A DNA stretch of 7,395 nucleotides from Gemmobacter sp. (GTDB taxonomy: Bacteria > Pseudomonadota > Alphaproteobacteria > Rhodobacterales > Rhodobacteraceae), in the NCBI GenBank assembly GCA_003509785.1, contig DOMY01000218.1, forward strand, positions 399-7,793, read 5' to 3'. The notes below the pieces were generated by a model. It had not been told where the DNA came from and searched no databases. It worked only from the letters and a program-made list of their open reading frames with translations. Position numbers and translations under genes: made by a program. Each line of letters starts with the position of its first letter. Position 1 is the stretch's first letter. Of the stretch, positions 1-5,489 are shown in pieces.

Positions 1-749
1 AGAGCGCGGGTCGGTTCGATCCAGACATGGGCGCCTGCGGCAAGCGAGACGCGGGGGGACAGCAGCGCCTCGATCATCTCATGCGCGCCATGGCGATCAA
101 AGCTGCCCGGGCCGTCGTCCACCTCATCCGGGGCCGGGTCCGTCCAGTCGCGCCAGGCGGTTTCATGCGCCGAGGCGCCATCCACCAGCAGCTCGGGCTT
201 GCCATCGACATCGCCCAGCACGGCCACGGCAAGATCGCGCATGGCCAGGATATCTTCGGCAATCTCTGCCTCGTCGGCACCTTCACAGGCGGATCGCAGG
301 ATCAGCCCCAGATCGCGCGGCGCCCCTTCCATCCCGGCCTGGGCCAGGGAATCGAGATCGGCCCGCAGATCCTCGTCACGGATGCGGCGGCTGATGTTCA
401 ACCCCGGGGCGCCCGGGGTGATGATGGCAAAGCGACCCTTGAACAGCAGGCGCGCGGTCACGGGCAGGGCCTTGCCGGGCTCTGCCGTGCCGCTGATCTG
501 CACCAGCAAGGACTGGCCCGGGGTGTAGCCGGAAACCTGCCGCAAGAAACCAGACTGGCCATCGGGCAGTTTGACGAAAACGCCGCCCTGCCCTTTCATC
601 GGCCGGTCGACAATGCCGCGATAGATGGCACCGGGCCGGGGCGCTGCATCCTCGGGGTCGATCACCAGATCCTGCAGCACACCATCGACGATCAGGGCGG
701 CGGCCTCACGCTCGCCCAGCCGGTCCAGCGCGATCACGCGGCCTTTCAT
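1..749 (-). CDS. Ribonuclease E/G family protein, N-terminal part (runs off window edge)
   Basis: About 249 complete residues are visible and the frame stays open to the window edge, so the 3' part is missing. The family cuts single-stranded RNA in mRNA decay and rRNA maturation in the cytoplasm. Residues about 36-117 look like the S1-type RNA-binding region (AIYRGIVDRPMKGQGGVFVKL, then GFLRQVSGYTPGQSLLVQ). These are followed by the family signature GLNISRRI (116-123) and GLILRSACEG (148-157), which corresponds to the GLI-RT-A segment of RNase E/G. The visible end, VWIEPTRAL, sits just before where the catalytic Asp motif (like VDVN) is expected, so activity cannot be judged here. The start ATG overlaps the maf stop (ATGA, 746-749) and has GGAGAG five bases upstream (755-760). 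Full-length short RNase E/G proteins of this lineage have, from memory, about 350 residues. It is probably the short paralogue rather than the long degradosome RNase E, because this position after maf is the usual place for the short form (inference). Confidence 0.88.
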   Translation of the reverse strand, partial: MKGRVIALDRLGEREAAALIVDGVLQDLVIDPEDAAPRPGAIYRGIVDRPMKGQGGVFVKLPDGQSGFLRQVSGYTPGQSLLVQISGTAEPGKALPVTARLLFKGRFAIITPGAPGLNISRRIRDEDLRADLDSLAQAGMEGAPRDLGLILRSACEGADEAEIAEDILAMRDLAVAVLGDVDGKPELLVDGASAHETAWRDWTDPAPDEVDDGPGSFDRHGAHEMIEALLSPRVSLAAGAHVWIEPTRA

Positions 750-1324
750 ACTGTCTCTCCGTAAACGGGATAGCCCGCAGCCGCCAGAAGCTGCGCAGTT
801 TCAACCACCGGCAGGCCGACGACCCCGGTGAAAGAGCCGGAAATCCAGGGGATAAAGGCCCCTGCCAGACCCTGTATCGCATAACCGCCGGCCTTGCCCT
901 GCCACTCGCCCGAGGCGAGATAGCTGTTCAGCTCCAGGTCCGACAGGCGCTTCATCTTCACATCCGTCACCACCTCGCGGCACCACAGACGCGGGCCGCG
1001 GCGCACCGCAACAGCGGTAATCACCTGATGGCGGCGCCCACCGAGCAGCATGAGGAAGGCCGCAGCCTCGCCCGCATCCCGAGGCTTGCCCAGGATACGA
1101 CGGCCCACCGCCACCGTGGTATCGGCACAAAGCACGATATCTTCGGGGTCTGCCTGCACGGCCTCGGCCTTTTCACGCGCGATGCGCGCGCAATAAGGCC
1201 GCGGCAGTTCGCGTGGCTGCGGGTCTTCGTTGATGTCGGGCGGCAGGATGGCATCGGGCCGAAGCCCCAGCTGCGCCAGAAGTTCCTTCCGGCGCGGGCT
1301 GGCCGATCCGAGGATCAGCTTCAC
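746..1324 (-). CDS. maf: Maf family nucleoside triphosphate pyrophosphatase (dTTP/UTP type)
   Basis: A 192-residue protein of normal Maf length. Maf proteins hydrolyse nucleoside triphosphates to the monophosphate plus pyrophosphate, and are thought to remove non-canonical nucleotides or act in growth arrest. The N-terminal signature SASPRRKELL (7-16) is clear. The expected active-site residues are visible: S7, R11, R12, E33, K52, the catalytic D68 in CADTTVAVG, K80 in GKP, and K144/Q151 in KAGGYAIQG. The segments KAGGYAIQGLAGAFI and GVVGLPVVET resemble YhdE (dTTP/UTP pyrophosphatase) rather than the m7GTP-type YceF, so the former specificity is inferred. The start is GTG at 1324, overlapping the infA stop as GTGA. 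No Shine-Dalgarno sequence precedes it, so translation probably depends on ribosomes ending infA. Its own stop overlaps the RNase E/G start as ATGA. Confidence 0.95.
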   Translation of the reverse strand: MKLILGSASPRRKELLAQLGLRPDAILPPDINEDPQPRELPRPYCARIAREKAEAVQADPEDIVLCADTTVAVGRRILGKPRDAGEAAAFLMLLGGRRHQVITAVAVRRGPRLWCREVVTDVKMKRLSDLELNSYLASGEWQGKAGGYAIQGLAGAFIPWISGSFTGVVGLPVVETAQLLAAAGYPVYGETV

Positions 1325-1539
1325 TTGAAACGATAGTTGATACGACCTTTCGACAGGTCGTAAGGTGTCATTTCAACTTGCACCTTGTCGCCGGCCAGAA
1401 CGCGGATGCGGTTCTTGCGCATCTTTCCTGCCATCGTTGCGATCAGTTCATGGCCGTTTTCCAGCTCGACCTTGAACGTCGCATTCGGCAGGAGTTCCTT
1501 CACGACGCCGGGGAATTCGAGCAGTTCTTCCTTGGCCAT
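1321..1539 (-). CDS. infA: Translation initiation factor IF-1
   Basis: A 72-residue protein beginning MAKEELLEFPGVVKELLP, with the OB-fold core of IF-1 (FKVELENGHELIATMAGKMRKN, then RVLAGDKVQVEMTPYDLSKGRI) and the usual ending YRFK. IF-1 sits in the ribosomal A site during initiation, next to IF-2 and IF-3. A GTG in frame two codons upstream (1543-1545) overlaps the Shine-Dalgarno GGAG itself (1545-1548). The ATG at 1539, five bases beyond the GGAG, is therefore the real start and gives the canonical IF-1 length. The gene follows a 100-base gap and should have its own promoter, probably heading the infA-maf-RNase E/G unit. Its stop overlaps the maf GTG start. Confidence 0.98.
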   Translation of the reverse strand: MAKEELLEFPGVVKELLPNATFKVELENGHELIATMAGKMRKNRIRVLAGDKVQVEMTPYDLSKGRINYRFK

Positions 1540-1544
1540 GTTCA

Positions 1545-1548
1545 CTCC
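1545..1548 (-). promoter_or_regulatory. Ribosome binding site of infA
   Basis: GGAG on the minus strand, five bases before the ATG at 1539. It overlaps the alternative in-frame GTG at 1543-1545 and so rules that GTG out as the start. Confidence 0.75.
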
Positions 1549-1586
1549 AAATGGGCATCGCCCGCGTCCAGCGCAGGCATGGCGGG

Positions 1587-1615
1587 TAGATGCGCCCGTT
1601 TCCCCTGATTTTCAA
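1587..1615 (-). promoter_or_regulatory. Possible sigma70-type promoter of infA
   Basis: On the minus strand, TTGAAA (1615-1610) matches four of six bases of the -35 consensus. It is followed after 17 bases by CATCTA (1592-1587), a poor -10. This would start transcription about 35-45 bases before the infA ATG. Rhodobacterales promoters often have a good TTG at -35 and a weak -10, which is the only reason to list it. The -35 lies within the loop and arm of the hairpin at 1599-1623. Confidence 0.3.
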
Positions 1616-1623
1616 GGGGGAAA
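1599..1623. repeat. Inverted repeat between the hydrolase gene and infA
   Basis: TTTCCCC (1599-1605) pairs perfectly with GGGGAAA (1617-1623) around an 11-base loop. It lies 17 bases downstream of the hydrolase stop codon and about 60 bases upstream of infA. No T-run follows on the minus strand, so it is not a standard intrinsic terminator. It could stabilise the 3' end of the upstream mRNA or be a protein site at the infA promoter. The remainder of 1540-1639 shows no coding region. Confidence 0.45.
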
Positions 1624-1639
1624 TGAAGGTGGGGCGAAT

Positions 1640-2521
1640 CTAGGCGCGGCGCAGGCCGCTGGCAACCCTTTCGGCCTGTTCCGCCCAGTGCAGATGGTTC
1701 AGCACCCCGCCATTGCGCCGCACCTCTGCAATGGCATCGCGCGAAACCTCGGCGAAGGCCCAGCCCGGCATGTTCAGGGGCGTTTCCGCGAAGATGCCAT
1801 TTTCGGGGAAACCGGCATCCGGTGGGCCATAGATCGCGGCAGAGCCTATGTTTTCATCCACCGCAGGGCAGAAATCACACAGGCCGACCGTGGGCGCGTG
1901 AACCACAACGCATTGATTTTCAAGCGCGCGGGCCATGGCGCCCACACGAACGCGGGTAAAGCCGCGGAAGGTATCGGTGCAGGACGGTGCCAGCAGGATT
2001 TCCGCCCCGGCCTCGACCAAGGCACGGGCCAGCAGCGGAAATTCGCTGTCATAGCAGATCACCACGCCGATACGGCCCAAAGGCGTATCGAACAGCGTCA
2101 GGCCCTGCCCCGGATCGACGAACCAGGTCTCACGCTCGAATCGCGTCATGATCTGTTTGTCCTGATGCCCAAGAATCCCGCCGGGGCCATAAAAGGTGGC
2201 ACGGTTTACCGGACGGGGCAGGTCTTGCAGAAACACCGGCCCAGAGGCGCCAAGGATATGCAGCCCATGCCGGGCCGCCAGATCGCAATGCAGGGCATCA
2301 ACCTGCGGCTTCCAGCGCGCAACCTCGTGCAGGCAGGCCTCCAGATCGGCGGCGACGGCGCGGCCACCCAGGCTGCCCAGCTCCATCGCGCCATATTCGG
2401 GGAAGACCAGCAGTTCGGCCCCCTGCCCGGCAGCCTCTGCGACCCAGCTGGTGATCTTGGCGGCATAAGCCGCGAAATCATCAAAGTAATCGAGCGGATA
2501 GGCGGCGGCGGCGATTTTCAT
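1640..2521 (-). CDS. Carbon-nitrogen hydrolase (nitrilase superfamily)
   Basis: A 293-residue protein spanning the whole nitrilase-superfamily domain. Such enzymes hydrolyse amide, nitrile or carbamoyl C-N bonds through a Glu-Lys-Cys triad. All three residues are visible: E42 in VFPEYGAMEL, K122 in HQDKQIMTRFE and the nucleophile C156 in VVICYDSEFP. Further conserved stretches are ILLAPSCTD and the RVRVGAMARALENQCVVV helix-strand. The substrate cannot be read from sequence; a small amide or an omega-amidase-type substrate is possible. The ATG at 2521 has AGGA at 2528-2531 and starts exactly at the domain (MKIAAAAYPLDYF). An in-frame GTG 42 bases upstream would add a tail that looks unrelated to the family. 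The gene is last of a three-gene unit with the acetyltransferase (68-base gap) and the NTF2-like gene, which suggests they act on related compounds. Confidence 0.9.
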   Translation of the reverse strand: MKIAAAAYPLDYFDDFAAYAAKITSWVAEAAGQGAELLVFPEYGAMELGSLGGRAVAADLEACLHEVARWKPQVDALHCDLAARHGLHILGASGPVFLQDLPRPVNRATFYGPGGILGHQDKQIMTRFERETWFVDPGQGLTLFDTPLGRIGVVICYDSEFPLLARALVEAGAEILLAPSCTDTFRGFTRVRVGAMARALENQCVVVHAPTVGLCDFCPAVDENIGSAAIYGPPDAGFPENGIFAETPLNMPGWAFAEVSRDAIAEVRRNGGVLNHLHWAEQAERVASGLRRA

Positions 2522-2589
2522 GGTCTGTCCTTTGGTCTTTCTTGCCGGGCAGGATGGTCGCACCCGCAGGTTACAGCGCCCCTCTCTGG

Positions 2590-3174
2590 CTACAATTTCC
2601 GCATCCAGAACTGCAGTGGCTTGCGGCTTTCGGTGGTTTCCCCAAGATCCTTCCAGCTGAATTCAGCCACAACACCGGGCAGCGGCGCATAGCCACGCTT
2701 GGCCCAGAAGGCGTCATTGCTGCGATATTGCACGGGGCGATGTGGATGATCCGCCGGCCGCATCACCGAACAGAAGGCGACATGGCTGCGCCCCATCTTG
2801 CGGGCATGGTTTTCGCGCATGTCAAAGAAGCGATGACCAAGACCCCGGCCGCGATATTCCGGCAAGAGCACGGATTCGGCGCAATAGAAGATATCAGCCA
2901 GCGCCACCCCGGTACCCGCGAAAGGCGCTGCGAAATCGGCGGCATGGTCTTCCATCGGGGTGCCAGTGGCGGCCCCCACCAGACGGGGGCCATCAAATGC
3001 CCCCACCAGAATGGCACCCGCACTGTCGCGGTATGTCTGCAGATAATCGCGCTCATATTCCAGCGTGCCATCATAGAGATAGGGCCAATCGCGGAACACG
3101 GCAATGCGCAGGCGCGCCACATCCTCCAGCGCGGCATCCAGTGCCGCGCCGGTCAGGGCGCGAAGTTCGGTCAT
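2590..3174 (-). CDS. GNAT family N-acetyltransferase
   Basis: A 194-residue cytoplasmic protein. The acetyl-CoA pyrophosphate-binding motif A is clear: YRGRGLGHRFF at 107-117, with R108-x-x-G111-x-G113, preceded by the beta4 strand AESVLLPE. GNAT enzymes move an acetyl group from acetyl-CoA to an amine; the acceptor here is unknown. Features such as FRDWPYLYDG (27-36), GAATGTPMEDHA (67-78) and the C-terminal KPLQFWMRKL look characteristic of a particular subfamily that I associate from memory with the same neighbours, but I cannot name a function. The start ATG overlaps the stop of the NTF2-like gene as ATGA (3171-3174), with only a weak ribosome site, so translation is probably coupled. The following hydrolase gene begins 68 bases after the stop. 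Confidence 0.88.
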   Translation of the reverse strand: MTELRALTGAALDAALEDVARLRIAVFRDWPYLYDGTLEYERDYLQTYRDSAGAILVGAFDGPRLVGAATGTPMEDHAADFAAPFAGTGVALADIFYCAESVLLPEYRGRGLGHRFFDMRENHARKMGRSHVAFCSVMRPADHPHRPVQYRSNDAFWAKRGYAPLPGVVAEFSWKDLGETTESRKPLQFWMRKL

Positions 3175-3569
3175 GCTGAAACCTGCGCAACCCAGTCGTT
3201 GAGGTTGTAGAAGGTCGTCACACGGGAAATCTTGCCATCCCGCAGGTCGAAAAACGCGCCAGCGGGCAGGATATAGGTCTGGCCCTTCGCCTCGGGCAGG
3301 CCCGGATCGGTTTGCAGATATTCGCCATGCACCACGAATTCGGCAGCGCCCCGGCTGGCATCTTCGTTCACGAAGATCACCATGTCCTTCAGTGTTTCGC
3401 GGTAGCTGACGCCCATATGGCTGCAGAATTCTGCGAATTTGTCCTTGCCAAGGCGGATGGCGCCTTCGTTCACCCGGTGTTCGATATCATCAGTCACGCA
3501 ATCCAGCATGGCCTGAGCATCCCCGGCGTTGAAGGCGGCGTAATAGGCTTCGATCGTGGCGCGGGTCAT
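3171..3569 (-). CDS. NTF2-like / SnoaL-type ketosteroid-isomerase-related protein
   Basis: A 132-residue single-domain protein of the NTF2 superfamily (cone-shaped alpha+beta fold). It opens with TRATIEAYYAAFNAGDAQAM, the typical first helix of SnoaL-like proteins, continues with MLDCVTDDIEHRVNEG, and ends with the sheet segments EFVVHGEYL, YILPAGAFFDLRDGKISRVTTFYN and NDWVAQVSA. Members are isomerases, cyclases, hydrolases or non-catalytic binding proteins, so activity cannot be assigned. Two in-frame starts exist. The inner ATG at 3569 has GGAG six bases upstream, while the outer ATG at 3581 has no ribosome site, so the inner one is preferred. It is the first gene of the unit with the GNAT and hydrolase genes. 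A terminator separates it from qorB, so it should have its own promoter, but none is obvious in 3570-3609. Confidence 0.85.
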   Translation of the reverse strand: MTRATIEAYYAAFNAGDAQAMLDCVTDDIEHRVNEGAIRLGKDKFAEFCSHMGVSYRETLKDMVIFVNEDASRGAAEFVVHGEYLQTDPGLPEAKGQTYILPAGAFFDLRDGKISRVTTFYNLNDWVAQVSA

Positions 3570-3575
3570 CTTCGG

Positions 3576-3579
3576 CTCC
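3576..3579 (-). promoter_or_regulatory. Ribosome binding site deciding the NTF2-like gene start
   Basis: GGAG on the minus strand, six bases before the ATG at 3569. Its first G is the last base of the alternative upstream ATG (3581-3579), so both starts cannot be used efficiently. Confidence 0.6.
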
Positions 3580-3609
3580 ATTCTGCGTCAACGGGCAGAG
3601 CCTGCACCG

Positions 3610-3653
3610 AAAAACCCGCGCCGCCAATGCCTTTGCAGACAATCGGCGGCGCG
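3610..3653 (-). terminator. Intrinsic terminator of qorB
   Basis: On the minus strand, nine bases after the qorB stop, CGCGCCGCC (3653-3645) pairs perfectly with GGCGGCGCG (3625-3617) around a 19-base loop. After two G residues follows TTTTT (3614-3610). A GC-rich stem followed by a T-run is the standard Rho-independent form. It points in the qorB direction, so the NTF2-like gene downstream is probably not simply read through from qorB. Confidence 0.8.
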
Positions 3654-3662
3654 TTTGCGACC

Positions 3663-4511
3663 TCAGCCCAGCGCGGCTTTCACCGTTTCCGCCATTGGCG
3701 TGGTGGGGCGGCCGATCAGGCGCGACAGCGTGCGGCTGTCATCGAACAAGGCCCCGCGCGACGCGCTGGCATCACTATCCGCCAGGGTCGCGGCAAAGCC
3801 TGCTGGCAGACCAAAGCCTTCCAGCGCCTTGGCGTAATCCGCTTCGGGCAGGTTGATGAAGGCCACCGGCTTGCCCGATTGCCGCGCCACTTCGCCCGCC
3901 AGATCGGCAAGCGTGTAACTATCATCCCCGGCCAGCTCATAGACCTTGTCGGCATGGGCGGCATCCAGCGCCACCACGGCAATGGCTTCGGCATAATCGG
4001 CGCGGGAGGCTGTCGACAGCTGCCCCTCGCCCGCCGATCCGATGATGGCGCCATGTTCCAGCGCCGCAGACAGCGTGCCGGTGTAGTTTTCGGTATACCA
4101 GCCATTGCGCAGGATGGTGGCAGGCAGACCCGACTGCTGCAGCAGGGCTTCGGTCTTGATGTGATCGGCGGGCAGCAGATTCATGGGCGAAGCTGCGCCT
4201 TTCAGGATCGACGTATAGATGATCCGCGCCACACCCGCTGCCTTGGCGGTTGCGATGACATTGGCGTGCTGCCCGGCGCGGTCATTGAAATCATTGCTGG
4301 AAATCAGAACCAGCGTGTCAACGCCCGCCAGCGCCGCAACCTGTGCATCGGGCTTCAGGTAGTCGAAGGCGCGGGCAGGCACGCCCAGATCGGCGGCTTT
4401 TGCCGGATCGCGGACCAGGGCGAGCAGATCGGCCTGCGGGGCGCGGGCTTTCAGGGCGGCGACGGCAAGGCGGCCAAGCTGGCCGGTGGCACCTGTGATG
4501 GCGATGGTCAT
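3663..4511 (-). CDS. qorB: QorB-type NAD(P)H:quinone oxidoreductase (NmrA-like atypical SDR)
   Basis: A 282-residue protein that aligns by eye over its whole length with E. coli QorB (YtfG, 286 residues), which reduces quinones with NADPH. The Rossmann dinucleotide-binding motif is TGATGQLG (6-13). Other segments shared with QorB are LVLISSNDFNDRAGQH (67-82), IIYTSILKG, ILRNGWYTENY (133-143), YELAGDDSYTLADLA and ADSDASASRGALFDDSRTLSRLIGRPTT (about 244-271). The catalytic Tyr/Lys pair of classical SDRs is not expected in this branch. The start ATG has a strong GGAAGGAG six bases upstream (4518-4525). It lies divergent to a YtfH-like regulator, the same arrangement as ytfG/ytfH in E. coli, so control by that regulator and induction by quinones or electrophiles is likely (inference). 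It ends at a strong terminator. Confidence 0.92.
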   Translation of the reverse strand: MTIAITGATGQLGRLAVAALKARAPQADLLALVRDPAKAADLGVPARAFDYLKPDAQVAALAGVDTLVLISSNDFNDRAGQHANVIATAKAAGVARIIYTSILKGAASPMNLLPADHIKTEALLQQSGLPATILRNGWYTENYTGTLSAALEHGAIIGSAGEGQLSTASRADYAEAIAVVALDAAHADKVYELAGDDSYTLADLAGEVARQSGKPVAFINLPEADYAKALEGFGLPAGFAATLADSDASASRGALFDDSRTLSRLIGRPTTPMAETVKAALG

Positions 4512-4549
4512 GGGAAACTCCTTCCATTGGATGGGCAGAACTTGCGCCC

Positions 4550-4578
4550 TTTACTTACGGAAAGGAAGTACATACATT
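4550..4578 (+). promoter_or_regulatory. Likely promoter of the ytfH-like regulator
   Basis: TTTACT (4550-4555) and TACATT (4573-4578), each four of six to the sigma70 consensus, are separated by exactly 17 bases. Transcription would begin near 4585, about 20 bases before the ATG, leaving room for the GGAG at 4595-4598. The operator-like repeats lie on top of both boxes, which fits autorepression. Confidence 0.5.
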
Positions 4579-4588
4579 TTTGTAAGTA
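4552..4588. promoter_or_regulatory. Operator-like half-sites between qorB and ytfH
   Basis: TACTTAC (4552-4558) recurs as its exact reverse complement GTAAGTA (4582-4588). A third close copy, TACATAC (4569-4575), gives the inverted pair TACATACA-TTTT-TGTAAGTA (4569-4588, seven of eight bases paired). A second small palindrome is TACTT-N9-AAGTA (4552-4570). The AT-rich patch stands out from its GC-rich surroundings and fits a site for a dimeric winged-helix repressor of both divergent genes. It is the most probable binding site of the regulator encoded next to it (inference). Confidence 0.65.
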
Positions 4589-4604
4589 TCCTGCGGAGCC
4601 GCAC

Positions 4605-4985
4605 ATGACCCCCTCTGAACATGCACAGATGATTGTTGATCGCCTGAAACCGGATGTTCTGGCGGCGGAATGTCCGTCGCGGTTGGTATTGCAACATCTG
4701 ACCAGCCGATGGGGCACATTGGTGATGCTGGTGCTGATGCTGGGCACCCACCGCTTTTCAGAATTGAAACGCCGCATCGGCGGGGTCAGCGAACGGATGC
4801 TGGCCCAGACCCTGCAGCAACTTGAGGCCGATGGCTTCGTGCGGCGCAGATCCTATGATGTGGTGCCACCCCATGTGGACTACAGCCTGACGCCCCTGGG
4901 GCAAGAGGCGGCAGAGCGGCTGGCAGCGCTGACCGGCTGGATCGAGCAATCCCTGCCGCGGATCATCGGGCAGAGCGCCGCCTGA
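4605..4985 (+). CDS. ytfH: HxlR-family redox-type transcriptional regulator (YtfH-like)
   Basis: A 126-residue winged helix-turn-helix protein and the only plus-strand gene. The HxlR pattern is clear: ECPSRLVLQHLTSRWGTLVMLVL (22-44), the recognition region HRFSELKRRIGGVSERMLAQTLQQLEADGFVRR (49-81), then the wing VVPPHVDYSLTPLG (86-99). It closely resembles E. coli YtfH by eye, including the EQCPSR-like segment and GGVSE-MLAQ. The one cysteine, C23, is at the position corresponding to the sensing cysteine of family members such as YodB and QorR, so it probably senses quinones, electrophiles or oxidants by thiol modification (inference). The ATG at 4605 has GGAG six bases upstream (4595-4598). 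The frame is open far upstream, but only this start gives a normal length. It is divergent from qorB and ends 18 bases from the convergent phosphatase gene. Confidence 0.92.
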   Translation: MTPSEHAQMIVDRLKPDVLAAECPSRLVLQHLTSRWGTLVMLVLMLGTHRFSELKRRIGGVSERMLAQTLQQLEADGFVRRRSYDVVPPHVDYSLTPLGQEAAERLAALTGWIEQSLPRIIGQSAA

Positions 4986-5003
4986 AGATCAAACGGCCAA
5001 GGA

Positions 5004-5489
5004 TCAGCGCTGATCTTCGGCCTCGGCTCTGCATTCCAGGGCAGCGCCGAAACGCGACAGCATCTTGTCGCGGATCATGTCACGTGTCTGACGATAGGCC
5101 GAAAGTTTGGCATCCCGGCTTTCGCCCAGCCCCGTCGGATCCAGAATGGGCCAATATTCGACATCCAGATGATAGAAGCGGGTCAGTTCCAGCGCCATGC
5201 GCTGACTGGCAGGGGACAGCGCGACGATCAGGTCAAACTGGCTGAGATCGTCGCCCCAATCCTGCATTTCGTCGAAAGACCGCGAGCGGTGGCGGCTCAG
5301 TTCTATCCCCAGCTCCTGACAGACGGCGACGGCAAAGCCGTCAATCTCCATATCGTTCTTCACACCGGCCGATTGCACATAGGCTTTCTGGCCATAAAAC
5401 TTTTTCATCAACCCCTCTGCCATGGGGGAGCGGACGGCATTGTGATCGCAGCAGAACAGAACGGAGGAAGGGAATTCGCCCAAGATCAC
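5004..5489 (-). CDS. Low-molecular-weight protein tyrosine phosphatase-like protein
   Basis: A 161-residue cytoplasmic protein of the LMW-PTP/arsenate-reductase fold. The phosphate-binding loop is C14-D-H-N-A-V-R20-S (within LFCCDHNAVRSPMAEG), which keeps the C-x5-R-S pattern. The general-acid loop is D117-P118 in YWPILDPTG. The region VQSAGV (38-43) and SRHRSRSFDEM are also typical. The loop differs from the textbook C-x-G-N-x-C-R-S form, and the second cysteine used by thioredoxin-linked ArsC is missing, so phosphatase activity is more likely than arsenate reduction. The start chosen is GTG at 5489, which overlaps the stop of the UPF0262 gene as GTGA. A TTG 18 bases further upstream is also in frame but would overlap that gene by 22 bases. 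In related genomes, as I recall, infA follows this gene directly; here other genes intervene. Confidence 0.88.
   Translation of the reverse strand: MILGEFPSSVLFCCDHNAVRSPMAEGLMKKFYGQKAYVQSAGVKNDMEIDGFAVAVCQELGIELSRHRSRSFDEMQDWGDDLSQFDLIVALSPASQRMALELTRFYHLDVEYWPILDPTGLGESRDAKLSAYRQTRDMIRDKMLSRFGAALECRAEAEDQR

Noticed and set aside
27..764. Long open plus-strand frame opposite the RNase E/G gene
   Set aside because: It is antisense to a clear RNase E/G coding sequence and its translation resembles no protein family; high GC leaves such frames open.
2522..2563. GTG start 14 codons upstream for the C-N hydrolase
   Set aside because: The ATG at 2521 has its own AGGA and starts directly at the domain.
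1385..2692. 435-codon plus-strand open frame
   Set aside because: It crosses the ends of infA, an intergenic gap and the whole nitrilase-family gene in antisense, with no domain of its own.
3312..4604. Long N-terminal extension of the plus-strand regulator frame
   Set aside because: Only the last 126 residues match the HxlR family, with a good GGAG before the ATG at 4605; the extension is antisense to qorB and crosses the operator.
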